Positions 34,630 to 46,559 of a stretch of 64,000 bases of DNA are shown piece by piece (the first letter of the stretch is position 1; every line of letters begins with the position of its first letter). The notes beneath the pieces were generated by a model, which saw nothing but the letters and a program-made list of their open reading frames with translations, searched no databases and was not told the DNA's origin. Source of the DNA: Stictocephala bisonia (taxonomy: Eukaryota; Arthropoda; Insecta; Hemiptera; Membracidae). Location of the stretch: NCBI GenBank assembly GCA_035578905.1, contig JAQJVL010000421.1, forward strand, positions 479,001-543,000, written 5' to 3'. Both the position numbers and the translations under genes were made by a program.

Positions 34630-36564
34630 GTGAAAGTGACTTATACAATTTAAGTTAACCAATGTACTCATGAAAAATTCATGTTGGTGAAAATAATAGG
34701 TATGTAAACAAAATAAATTATCTTCTAAAAATTATTTGAGTAAGTTTTTTATTCATTATAAATATTAACAATCAATGATGATTCTAAGTAGCGAATGTGA
34801 CGTTTCCAAAGCCAATAAATGCATTCAATCATACCCATTTATAGAATGTGTTTATAGTTAACAATTAAAGGTTTTTATTGAATAGTGTAAAGTATTTTAA
34901 CATCAAAGTAGCACCTTTCATGCTACTTTTGTATCAAAAGCATTCAGATTCATTTTATTATGAGTGAAATCAATAAGATGCTTTGAAATAAGGTTTACAA
35001 GCAATTTGAACTGATTACAGGTTTTACTCAAGAGCATATTTAATAGTAAAATCATTCATTGAATATATGATATCCATTGAATTGTAAGAATGTAAATCGT
35101 ACTGACGTAAGCATAACCAGTAAACTTTTAATGGTATTCAACTAAAAGTTATACAATATTAAAATTTTATACTTAAAAAATAATTACGATTGTGTATTTA
35201 GGCTGTAGTCATTTAACTTCCTCTTCTTTAGTTATAACATTTGAAAATGCGTCTTTGGTAACCTTTAAGAAATTATTTAAAATCTTAAGCCTTAAATGAG
35301 TTAAAATAAATTAAGTTAAACATAAATCGATAACTCTTGTTATAATTCCTTACGCAGGTATAAATCGACTTAGATACAAACATTGAAATTTAATTCATTA
35401 TAACTTCCAAAATAGTGCCCAAAATTCTTTACATCATACCGTAATGGATTGTTTAAACTTACAGTTAAATGATCTCATTATAAAATTAAAATTATATTAA
35501 CCTAGATACAATAAAATCGAGATAAATATTGTGAAGTTGATACAACAATATTTCATTTACAATATATTTAACCTTGATCCTTTAATAATTTAGAATTAAC
35601 TCCTTAGAAATCTTTTCGTAATAATTAATTTTCCCCCATTTCAATAAAAAAACCTTAAATAAAATTAAAACCTATTTTATAACTAAACAGTCAGACTAAC
35701 AATTTTATAAAACAACATAAGTTGCAAAAATAGTCTCATTAATACTAGACTACACACTGGTTTGTTGTTGGATACATGCAATTGATTTCAAGAATCAAGG
35801 TTATTGTTATGGTGGTTTGACTGGGTTCAGCGCAATGGAATTCCGCTCGCAGCGCTGACTGTATGTCTGACAGCGATCTATTCATACACATACACCCGAC
35901 CCCTCCCCCTCCCCTGAGATGGGTGGGGTATAATTGCAGGAATTCGTTTAAACGAGATTGTACGTTGTATAGCGTTTGGATTGTAATATAACATGCAGGT
36001 AAAAGTACAACCACAAGTTGAGTAAATAAACGTAATCAATATTGTAAACTGTGTGATACTAAAAGTATCAGATGCCAACATGACATGTATTTCTTGTTGT
36101 AATAAAATAAAAACAAACATATAACGTTAATTATTTTAAATATAATTTGCTGATTTGCAGTGATAGTACGTAATTTTTAATTACTGATGAACAAGACCAG
36201 TCCTGTGAGGGAATGTTTTTAAAAATTGGGAATAATCGGGAAAATAGTTCTTAATTCTGCATGTTCCAAGAAAGCTCATATTCGCATCTTTGAGGTGATA
36301 TATTTACAACTATAAACATAATTTTAATGAAATAACTACTTGGGAGGCATTTAATAGCTGATATAAAGTAATTTTAATAAAACAAAAATTTTTTTTGACC
36401 AACCAGCCTTAACTTGTAGTATGCTGAATTGTCAATTAACATTTCGTGTCTTTCAGTGCTTTTTCAGTAAACTTTTACTTTCAGTGCCTCTCCCCTCCAC
36501 ACCATAAGCATACTGCCATAATTTGAAAATACAAGAATACATTTATTTTAAAGTGATATAATTA
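34630..36564. other. AT-rich stretch with one GC-richer patch
   Basis: The 35815-35945 patch (CGCTCGCAGCGCTGAC, CCCCTCCCCCTCCCCTGAG) has a polypyrimidine run and a GGTATAATTG, but no gene can be supported around it. Confidence 0.45.
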
Positions 36565-36815
36565 ATGGTTTATAAATTGTTGTTTTTGTTGCTGTTGGGT
36601 TTGTTTTTGTTATTGTTAGAGCTATTATGGATTGTTTATTTTTTAGATTATATATCTGTTGTTATTCTTTGTTTTATTTCACAGTAGTTGATTTTCTCTA
36701 CAGTAGATATTTGTTATGATTTTTGTTTAGTTTATATTTGTTGTAATTTGTTTTTCTTTTTTTTTAAAGTATGTATCTGTCGTTACTTTGTTGAATATTT
36801 ATATCCGTATCAATT
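36565..36815 (+). repeat. Degenerate T/G-rich repeat (TTGTTRTT-like)
   Basis: The plus strand is almost pure T and G with recurring motifs: TTGTTGTTTTTGTTGCTG, ATATCTGTTGTTATT, ATATTTGTTATGATTTTTG, ATATTTGTTGTAATTTG and GTATCTGTCGTTACTTTG. This suggests an old repeat of about 60 bp with strand-asymmetric composition. Confidence 0.5.
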
Positions 36816-39800
36816 TTTCTATAAATAATTAATGCTTATTATTTTCATCAGTACAGCAGTATTAAGTTTAAAACATTATGTTTCATTTTATATATTCAAT
36901 TTTTTTTTAATGTTCCAATCAATCAACACAAAATATTTAAAATATATAATTATTTTATAATCAACTAAACATATTAATAACATATATACTCATTGTTAAA
37001 ACAAGTTATAATTAGTAAAATATATTAGCAATCAATCGTTTATTAAATATCTTGTTTAAAATGAAGCTTAACTTTCAAATAGCCTTTACGCTAGAAAGAT
37101 TAAAATACATTGAGTGTAAGAGTATTTGTTTGCTTTGCCAACCAGCCACTAAGCTCCTACCAGCCTAGCTTTCTCACAAAAATAACAAGCCACTGAATCT
37201 AAAATAGCGAATGTATAATCTTATTGATTGGATTTGTTAACTGTTACAAACAAAAACTAAGAAATGTGTGTTTAGTATTTAAAAATATAATTGAAACATT
37301 TTTTACACAGTTTTACTTTTAAATCACTAAGGGAAATATTCAAATCTTTCAAAATTGTTGTGAATTGTTTTTCTGATACTTCCTAAATCAGGAATAATAA
37401 AAACCTATTCAGCAACAAACACTAAAATTTCAAGATTGTTCGTTTTCTGTTACAATTTATTTTTGTTCATCAAAACTCATAAGTGGTTACTACTAAATAA
37501 AAATATGCTGGAAACACAACCATGTGAAATCCTGCTAACACAAACAAGAAAATTCTAATTACTCTGATTCCCCGTATAATTATTATATCTACGTGCGAGT
37601 ATGTCGTTATATTTAAACTTTACCATCAAATATATATAATATAAAATGGTAAATATTTATAAAATAAACTTTTGATGACCGAAAATAAATGAAATATAAA
37701 AAATTAACAACCAAGTTGAAAAAAAACTGTATACATAACTGATTCATTGCACCTAACTTTGGATGACTATTGGTGTCTTAATTGTAAAATATAACACTGT
37801 TAGCAAAAAAATGTGCACAGCTAAACGTACTTTGGGTTTCGATCAGCTTCAATGCATTGATTTATGAAAATAATACATGGTTGTTTTACTTTTGTTAAAA
37901 AATATTGATGTTTTACTATTTTATTAAGAAAAAAAGTATTTTCATACATTCATTTTCATTTTTAATTGAATTATCAACACTGATAGGATTTTATCATGAC
38001 CTACATTCAAAAAGCAGGACTCTACTTAATGAATTAACTGCAAAGTTTAATGAGGAACAGTCGTTTAATCCAAAGCTTTTAAGTCAATTAATTTAAATGG
38101 ATGTATAAAAAGATTTGTAAAGAAAACAATTTTGGATTAAACATGTCCTATTATATCTTTTAAAAGTTATTTATTTAATTGTTTATTAATTTCATTAAAT
38201 TAGTGGGAAAAAATCTGTTACATGTTTTTTCTATCTCTAATACTAAGTTTAAGATGTTTTCGTTACTATTTTTAAATGGAAAACTGAAAAAAATTTGTTT
38301 TAGGGTAACAGATTTGGGATTATATTTTTTTAAATTAGGTTCTAAAAGTCTTATTAAGTTAGTAATTAACTAAGAGGTTAACCTTCCTCTATATTTTTAC
38401 TAACAAGCCAAAATATTTGCTGTACTTTACATTATAACTATTTATTACATGTTTTTTTTAAGATAGGGTGAAATTCAAATGGCAATAACCTTGTTATAAG
38501 AACTAATCCTCTAATTGTTTTAGATTGTCCTAAAGATTAGTAAATAGCTGGAGAATTTAACTGTAGAGATAAATATAGTAATATTAATAGTTACGGTTTT
38601 GCTCTACTAGACCCAGAGCATATCTTGTTCATCTTAATAGTTTAATACGTTCTACTAAAAACTTAGACTCTTATATAAATTATGTATATTTTGCCGCTTT
38701 AACTAAACATCTGGTAAAATCTTTATTGCTTTCTCATAAACTTTAATATGATTTAGAAAGACTAGTGCAGTTGTAATGTCAAATTATTATGAGTGTTATG
38801 TGCAATGTGACACTATATATGACACTCTAGAGGTATTATTGCGTTAGTAAAATATGCTTAGGTCAGATTTTTTAAATCCAAGTTGTTAAATATATCAGAT
38901 AGTAATTCTTTGAAAATGTGTCGTTGGACTATATATTATTGTTATTTTGTAAAGAATTTCCAACATGTCTAATTGTTTAATGGCACATTGTTTTCCAAAC
39001 CTTACACGGAAAAAAAAAATATGTATATAGATATATAAAAACAAAAATCAAAGGGAATGTCTTACAACAAACCAATGGTTATATGTAATCAGACTACAGA
39101 ATAAGCAAAAAAAGGATTTCACTCTTAATGAGGTTTTTCTATTACTTTTAAAATCTACTTAATGAATTGGGCATGATCACTTACGCCAAGTTATTTTGCA
39201 ACACACTTACTGTTAAGAAAATGTGTGAGTAAAAGGATGATGCACCAAGACCGTCATGATCCTCTTCATAAACCACACTCCAATGCTAACAAAGAACCAC
39301 CCTTATTACATGTAAAATAAAATAATATTTTGAAATCAAAGTCCAAAGTTTAATATTGCTTTTACAAAGTTACAAACCCCACTTCTTTATATCTATTGTA
39401 TAAACATTGTGAGTGGTAAGGTAAAATAAATATCTAACGACTGGATGGTTAAACGTTTGGTAATATTATCAAAAATATAACAAAAATTTTACCTAAACAA
39501 ACAATAGTTTTTTTATATTATGCTATTTACTATTCAATATTAACAACTGCATCTATTATTTGTTTAAAATATATTCCACTATTAATTTTCTTATAAAGAA
39601 ATCATCATTAAATATTTAACATATTGTTATTGTGCAATCAAGTACAATAATTAGAACCTATCTTTGATTGAGTTTTAAATAGCTTCGTTATTTATCATTT
39701 GTAAATAATCATATATTTATATTATATTTCCTTATCACTTAAAATGTTTTATACAGCAAAATGTCAGTAAGGTGTAATTGAATAAGATTTCGTTTTGTTA

Positions 39801-40533
39801 GAGTTTATAGTTTTAAAACGTTTAAAGATTTACTCTGTTTTGATATACAGTAATATATTATACATCTAATAGCACTATTAAATGTAATCAAGCCCTGGTT
39901 ACATTTTCAGGAAGGAAACTACACACCAATTTCAAATCCTCAGATTTCTCATTAATACGACAATTTGATTGATGCTCACATTGTATGTACATTTTATGAC
40001 TTTGGGGGATATGTAATATAATTAAATAACCTCAGATTTGTTATCATTGTCTAGTATCAACTCTCATTCACTATTTGGTGTATTTTATTATATCTTTGGC
40101 AATTTTGTCATTAATGACGTGATTGCAACATTTTGAATGTAGAGCTATTTTTTCTAAACGTTAAGTATTAAAACGCTTCGTTAAGCACTAAAAACTAATA
40201 AAACATTGGTTTCTTTTGTACTTTTCTTTTTTTGAGAATAAACTGATTTTGATTGATTGGTTTGATAATTTTCTTAAATATTTTGTATGTAAACTTTGAT
40301 TTTTACATTAATAATAATAGCACGATAATGTTCTGTGACAGTTATCATTAGATTACAACTAATATACGCGTACATCTGTAGTTATAATTACTACCTACAT
40401 TTTTTACGGAGTATTTGGGGGGAGGGGATATGAGGGAGACTGACAAGGCCATTGCCTTGCTGTCACATGTAAAACTGGAGAAATAAAGTACTCGAAACGC
40501 TAAATCTACGGACATTCAGCCACAATTGTATGC
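36816..40533. other. Long AT-rich stretch, no supported gene
   Basis: Frames at 37905-38096 and 38179-38373 have no recognised motif. At 38548-38625 a plus-strand frame reads AGEFNCRDKYSN and onward to ALLDPEH. 'GxFN' is reminiscent of the EEP endonuclease motif, but a frameshift and stops surround it, so it is not called as a gene. Confidence 0.4.
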
Positions 40534-40589
40534 GACCTCTGTTCATTCGTACCCTGTGACAATACTACGAATGAACAGAGGTCACAGGG
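40534..40589. other. Perfect 18-bp hairpin with a competing 9-bp hairpin
   Basis: GACCTCTGTTCATTCGTA (40534-40551) pairs perfectly with 40566-40583. The first nine loop bases, CCCTGTGAC (40552-40560), pair perfectly with GTCACAGGG (40581-40589), which overlaps the 3' arm by three bases. The two stems are therefore partly exclusive. The pattern is what a template-switch mutation can leave; an RNA role is not indicated. Confidence 0.9.
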
Positions 40590-41184
40590 TTGTATCACAG
40601 CTGCTATTTACTTCATTATTCGTTTAGAATATAGAGGGTTGGGATGTATGTCACGAAGAGGCAGTAAGCCTCACTCTCCACATTATCTATAGATCTAATA
40701 AGAGTTAATAGCCACCTAGAATTTATTTTTGGTACACTTCCAAGGTTATTATAGCTCATTAGAATAAGAGAATGGTTTATGGAACCCTATTTTCTACTGG
40801 TATGATCTTGAAAGTACAACCAATTATAGGCATAGATGAACTAGGCCACGATATAGATATTGCTGGGGTGTATGGAAGAATCGAGAATGTTTATTGACGT
40901 TTATTAATACATATAAGATATAAATAGGCAGTAGTAAAATATAATACGAACACATTCTTAGCAGTAATAATTTAATCCTTAAATAAATCTATAAATAGGT
41001 GCAAATAAATATATAATATGTTAAACTATGAAAATAAAGAGAATAGGAAACCACAATAAAGGTACAATAAAAATGTGGCTTTGTAGCGAGAATATAATAT
41101 TCTTTACTGTATATAGTTTGATATAAAAATTTTTGGGCATAATATAATATAATTTTAATGGTCTAGTTCCTTATTATGTACTTT

Positions 41185-41437
41185 ATTATTATTATTATTT
41201 TTTTATTTGTTAAATGAGAGGCCAAACCTTCTCCTTAACCATACTGTGCCCATTCCTCATAGACTATTGATGTGTGCGAGGAACTTATTCAGACAGAGTA
41301 AGGGGACGAACCAATACAGTACAAGGTGAGTATTACTAATAAATCTTCCAGTCCAGGCCGTATTATAACCAGCGCTATCTCTAACCCAAGCTCAAAGGCC
41401 TAACGCCTTAGACCGCTCGGCCACCGGCTCGCCCATT
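41185..41437 (-). mobile_element. SINE with tRNA-Leu/Ser-like head
   Basis: On the minus strand the head reads GCCGGTGGCCGAGCGGTCTA followed by AGGCG. This is the D-arm and A-box region of tRNA-Leu or tRNA-Ser almost unchanged (about 41404-41429). A degraded B-box-like GGTTATAATAC follows about 45 bp downstream. The body contains CAGTATGGTTAAGGAGAAGG and ends in a (TAA)n-like tail at 41184-41204, as in SINEs. It is not a functional tRNA: the acceptor stem does not close and the B box is damaged. Confidence 0.75.
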
Positions 41438-42527
41438 GTAATGCAAATGGAACAAATATGGCAGAACAGGAAAGAACCTTAAAGAATATGACATAATTAA
41501 TTTGTGTGGCTTTGCTATTTTTCTAACCAATGTTGAGGTCATATATTTGTTTAATATAAAACCAAACTTACATGAGTGGCTTTAGTGTATACTTTTTTTA
41601 ACTAGTGAAGTGCCAACCATAAGTTCAGATTATGATTCAAACTTTTTAAAAACTTGTACCCTATAGAAGTTGAGGCCTCATCTGCTCGAAAACTAAACGA
41701 GAAATAAATATTTATTTATTAAAATATATTTAACTAAACCAGTTTTTCTTTTAAATAACTAAAAGAGGATATATGTGTATAAAAGGTACGATTTGATGTG
41801 GTGGGTTGGTAACTAACTTAGTGTGGCAAACTTCAGTATTTCAGGGTAACTTTTAATGGAAGGTTTCCTGAGGTCTGATACTTTTTTAATTACTTTTGGT
41901 GTTCGCCGAGTTTTTTAAGTGACAAGCTTCAACATAAATAAATTCATAAACCACTATTGTAACCTGTCAATAGACAATTATTAACGATAAATATTCTAAT
42001 AAGAATTCAGTAATATTGTATTTGAAGTTAAATTCAAACCAGACGTAAAATATAATGAGTTTATTTTTAAACTTATTGTGTTCCAAGGAATTATTGAGCA
42101 AAGTAGCTGACCAATACTTATATAAGATATATTTATACTTTATGAAAACAGGTGCATATTATTTAAACATAAAAGTTTTTATTATATAAGTAAACAACTA
42201 ATAATTTTAACTAATACATTAATAAGAAAAACATAGACCGTTTTATTTTATTTTTTAATTTTTTTCTTTAAACACTCCAGGATATTTGTCTCGTCACATT
42301 TCGATTAACAAAATTAAATGGTACAACAAGTTAACGATTTATATATAAAATATACATATTTTATAGATACATTTTAGTTGGAAAAACAGGAATATTCTAT
42401 TTAAACTTAAGTAAAAAATTGTGCATGAAATTTTTTTTTCCAAACTTCATTTAACTTAAATGTTATTGTTTTGCTATGAATGATGTATAAAATATATTTT
42501 GTTTAGTACTTTAATCCTATAGGTTGA

Positions 42528-43329
42528 AGCTGCCATAAACTGTGTCTGTTTATATTAGTATAAATGTTAGGATAATAGTGGGTAATGGGTAGTTAATGTG
42601 GACACTCGGCTATCTAATAGCACTCAAGGGGAAGACGACCACCTTGATTCCCAAACTGATAGCAGCTTGCCAGGAGATATGTCTCCATTGTGTCTCTAGC
42701 GATACTGTATATATAAGTTATAAGTTACGACTACTATTAAATGTGTCTGTGTACCATAGTAAAAATGTATGATGATAGTGGTTAATGGATAGTTAATGTG
42801 GACACTCGGCTATCTAATCACACTCATGGGGTAGACGACCGCCTTGATTCCCAAACTGATAGCAGATTGCCAGGAGATATGTCTCCATTGTGTCTCTAGC
42901 GATACTGTATATATAAGTTATGACTGCTATTAAATGTGTCTGTGTATCACAGTAAAAATGTGGGGAGATAGTGTTTAATGGGTAGTTAATGGGGACAATC
43001 GGCTATCTGATCTTATTCAAGGGGTAGACGACCGCCTTGATATCCAAACTGATAGCAGCTTGCCAGGAAATATCTAGTCCACTATCTCTACTGTGTAACT
43101 AGCGATACTGTATTTAAGAGTTAAAAGTTACGACTGCTATTAATTACGAACATTACGACTGTGGATGTTTACCGTAGTAAAAATGTAGGGAGATAGTGGT
43201 TAATGGATAGTTAATGGGGACAATCGGCTATCTAATCGCTCAAGGGGTAGACGACCGCCTTGATTCCCAAACTGATAGCAGCTTGCCAGGAGATATCCAG
43301 TCCACAGGCTCTACCGTGTCGCTAGCGAT

Positions 43330-43371
<42 letters not shown>

Positions 43372-43432
43372 TGTTACGGCTACTATAATCTGTGTATATG
43401 TATCTTAGTAGAAATGTTGGGATGATATTGGC
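42528..43432 (+). repeat. Tandem array 1 of 190-225-bp units
   Basis: Four units with starts recognisable by GTTAATGTGGACACTCGGC or GTTAATGGGGACAATCGGC (about 42594, 42794, 42986, 43212). Each contains CTATCTAATAGCACTCA, GGGGTAGACGACCGCCTTGA, CCAAACTGATAGCAGCTTGC and CTAGCGATACTGTATATA. Spacings are about 200, 192 and 226 bp. Confidence 0.95.
43333..43366. repeat. (TA)n microsatellite within array 1
   Basis: Expansion of the TATATATA that each unit carries after its CTAGCGATA(C/T)TG box, seen only in the last unit. Confidence 0.95.
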
Positions 43433-43565
43433 TTTATCATATTTGAACTCTTTTTAAATAAATTAAATAATAAATAGACCTTCGTATATATGATAAATCG
43501 CCTGATAATTTAATAAACAAATGTTTATTTAAAGAATAATTCATATTTATAAATATTTATAAATA

Positions 43566-43803
43566 AATATGATTATTTATTTATATAACTAGTCATTAAT
43601 ACTATAATATAAGTCAAAATTAATTTACAAAAACCTAATCATTGGCACATTTTTATCAACACCAATATTTAATTACCTTATTTAATTAGTATTAGGATTG
43701 TAATATGATTATTTATTTATATAACTAGTCATTAATACTATAATATAAGTCAAAATTAATTTACAAAAACCTAATCATTGGCACATTTTTATCAACACCA
43801 ATA
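43566..43803 (+). repeat. Identical 102-bp direct duplication
   Basis: 43566-43667 and 43702-43803 appear base-for-base identical (period 136 bp, spacer 34 bp), from AATATGATTATTTATT to ATCAACACCAATA. Identity this high beside diverged repeats implies a recent event or an assembly artefact. Confidence 0.95.
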
Positions 43804-43974
43804 AAAAGCCAGCCTAGTGTTCAAGTGATTGACGAGTGTAAATGAAAACAATGTGATATATTTAAATTCTTTTTAACAATGAACTTGGAAGAAAGAATCT
43901 CTCTCTTCAACCCGCAATACGGGTAGAGATAAAAGCGGGGTTTTCTATTGCAGTTACAGTTTTCCATAAAGTAG

Positions 43975-44065
43975 ACTATTCGCTCATCTTCACAAATTAC
44001 ACTCATTCGATAGCTATATTCACCCATGTATTGATGATTGGCGTCTTAAGAATAGATAAATAAAA
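43975..44065 (+). mobile_element. SINE 3' end fragment
   Basis: ATTCGCTCATCTTCACAAAT, TACACTCATTCGATAG, ATATTCACCCATGTATTG, GGCGTCTTAAGAATAGATAA match the 3' block of the SINEs at 6520 and 7575. The upstream body is absent. Confidence 0.75.
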
Positions 44066-44711
44066 ACTGTATTAAAAAAAATGAAACAGTATTAAATACA
44101 AAAAATTAAGTAAATACTTGTTGTATCAGTGAACTGTAACTTTCAATCAACTAATATTAGAAAATTATTCATAAAAAATCTTAATATAATCTACTTGAGT
44201 AGGACCCCTAGGTGAGATCAACTCCATCAAACCAATATTATTACACGATCCAAACAATATTAAAATTGTGCCATTATATATTAGCTTTCCTATTTATTAA
44301 CAATATTAACTTATTCATTAAATTTCTTTATTTTCCATAACAATAAATCAAGTGCAGCACGATTATTCATGCCCTATTAGAGGTGGTCTCATTCCCGCTA
44401 CCTAGCCACTATTTATGTATCAACACCTATTTTAAATTTGTTTGTCATACTAAAAAATATCATTATTCATGTAAATACAATTTATTGGTATTAATTTTTT
44501 ATTTATAACATATTTTATAAAATCACTGAGTTTCTTTTTTTGAATGATCATAAGAGACGATCAAAGGATGATTTTTTAGAGATCATCCAGAACACGAAAG
44601 AAATTCATTTGACTTTTAAGCCTATTTGAAGGATCGAGTTTTCAAGCAACGTCAAACTAATTCATTTTATCCTTTATTAACTAAAGAAGTTTAATTTTTA
44701 ATGAAACATTA

Positions 44712-45232
44712 TAGCATAGTGGGTAGTTAATGTGGACACTCATCTGAATAGTGGTAGATGACCGCTTTGAGTCACAAACCGATAGCAGCTTACCACTGTA
44801 TGAAAAGTGTCACTAGCGATACTGTCAATTTAATGTTAAAAGTTACGGCCACTGTAAACTGCACTTGTTCATCTTAGTATATATGTTGGGATAATATTGG
44901 GTAAAGGGTAGTTTATATGGACACTTGGCTGAAAACTGGTAGACGACTGCTTTGATTCCTAAACCGATAGCAGCCTGCCACTGTCTGAAACGTGTCGCTA
45001 GCGATACTGTTAATTTAATGTTAAAAGTTACGGCCACTGTAAACTTCGCTTGTTTATCTTAGTATAAATGATAGGATGATAGCGTGTAATGGACAGTTAA
45101 TGGGGACACTCGGCTATCTAATAGCACTCAAGGGGTAGATGACCGCCTTGATGCCTAAACTGATAGCTGCTTGCCAGGGTGTATGTAGTCCACTGTCTGT
45201 ATTGTGGCCCTATCAATACTGTACACTTCATC
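44712..45232 (+). repeat. Tandem array 2 of about 187-bp units
   Basis: Three units begin at about 44725, 44907 and 45092 (GGGTAGTTAATGTGGACACT, GGGTAGTTTATATGGACACT, GGACAGTTAATGGGGACACT). Cores are ACCGATAGCAGCTTACCA, ACCGATAGCAGCCTGCCA and ACTGATAGCTGCTTGCCA. They are shorter than array 1 units because part of the CTATCTAATAGCACTCAAG segment is missing from the first two. Confidence 0.92.
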
Positions 45233-46124
45233 AAACTGTTGAGAATATTAAACAAAATACTAGTAATTAAAAATTACACATCTTAGTGTTTAAGTCAAAC
45301 GGGAAGTGGATTTTAACATGAAATAAAGAGCTTTACTCCTTCGTGTAACAATAATTTCAACACAAAATCAAGTCTTAAATATAGATTATATAGAATATAC
45401 AGATATTTTACTGTCAAAACTAATTTTGTACTTATTCTATTTTATTTGTTATATACTGTGTATTTTAATTAAAAAAAGATATTATTGTTTCAAAAGAAAT
45501 GTTTATTACATGTGTTCTATTTTTGTTAAATATTTTGTATGTAAGAGAGACCAAACCAAAGTTAGAATCTCTATGCATTCTAATATCCTCCAGGAATTAT
45601 TTTGTATGAATAACGTTCAACATCACTTGATAGCCTCTCATGGGAGCTATGTAATAACAGAGTTATAACTTTTCTCCCAAGTGTAGAATCAGATGAAAAC
45701 TTTTAACATACCACTAAAGCTTGTTCCCCTACAATTTTTTTACTATCATTTTAAACATTTTGATCCTCTGTGTCATTAGAATATCACTTCTGTAAAGATT
45801 GTAAATATTTTGATTCAACCATAACAACATAAATATAATTAACTTTTTAACAACTAATTGTAGTATGTGTTCAGTTTTAATACGTATAAAATATGTTTAC
45901 ATAATAAACTTAAGCTATTATTGTACATTTATTAGCTATGTGAAAGGTATTCATAGAGCATTTATATTTCCTCTAATATATGCAGTAGATGCATAACTTT
46001 ATTCAGTCATGGTGCATTATTCTATATCTGGACATATTAAATAATTTAAAATTAAAAATATACTACATATAACATACATAAAACAGTATAAAATTAGTTA
46101 AGGTATTGTCATAAGGTCCTTACA

Positions 46125-46492
46125 TTTAAAAATTCGTCACTGCCATATAAAGAATAAACGTGTTATTTGATTCAATTTAGTAAATATAAAAAAGTAATTA
46201 ATTTTTACATGAAATTTTCTTTACAACTAATTTGTCCATTTTTTCCCACTAATTCATATTATGTTCCCCGGTGATAATTGTGTACCCAATTTTTTATGAA
46301 CAAATAACCTATATTTGTAAATAATATTCAATAAATGTTGCGTAACTATAAAAAAAGTTAAAATGTGTATGGGCTTTTATTAAAATTGATATTCTTTTGA
46401 TTATATTAAGTATGTTTTGTATGATAACAATTTTTTACAAAAACATAAAACAGAAATCCACGTATATTATTAGATCTAAATAGTAAATAAAG

Positions 46493-46559
<67 letters not shown>

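Larger units (their letters stand above)
41757..45790 (+). repeat. Dispersed repeat, long copy with internal arrays
   Basis: Three blocks are colinear with 60358-61520. First, 41790-41915 (TTTGATGTGGTGGG, GGTAACTAACTTAGTGTGGC, TTTTAATGGAAGGTTTCCTG) matches 60390-60515. Second, the 190-225-bp units at 42528-43432 and 44712-45232 match the single unit at 60850-61010. Third, 45545-45780 (GTTAGAATCT, AGGAATTA, TTTGTATGAATAA, CATCACTTGAT, GGCCTCTCAT-like, CATACCACTAA) matches 61315-61475. The family type is unknown; there is no coding capacity. A SINE tail, a 102-bp duplication and a (TA)n lie inside this copy. Confidence 0.75.

Noticed and set aside
41404..41437. A tRNA-Leu or tRNA-Ser gene on the minus strand
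   Set aside because: Only the D-arm/A-box half matches; the acceptor stem, anticodon arm and B box are not intact, and a SINE-like body and tail follow.
42528..45232. CRISPR-like array
   Set aside because: Units of 187-226 bp are whole-unit tandem duplications without short repeats separated by unique spacers, and the genome is eukaryotic.
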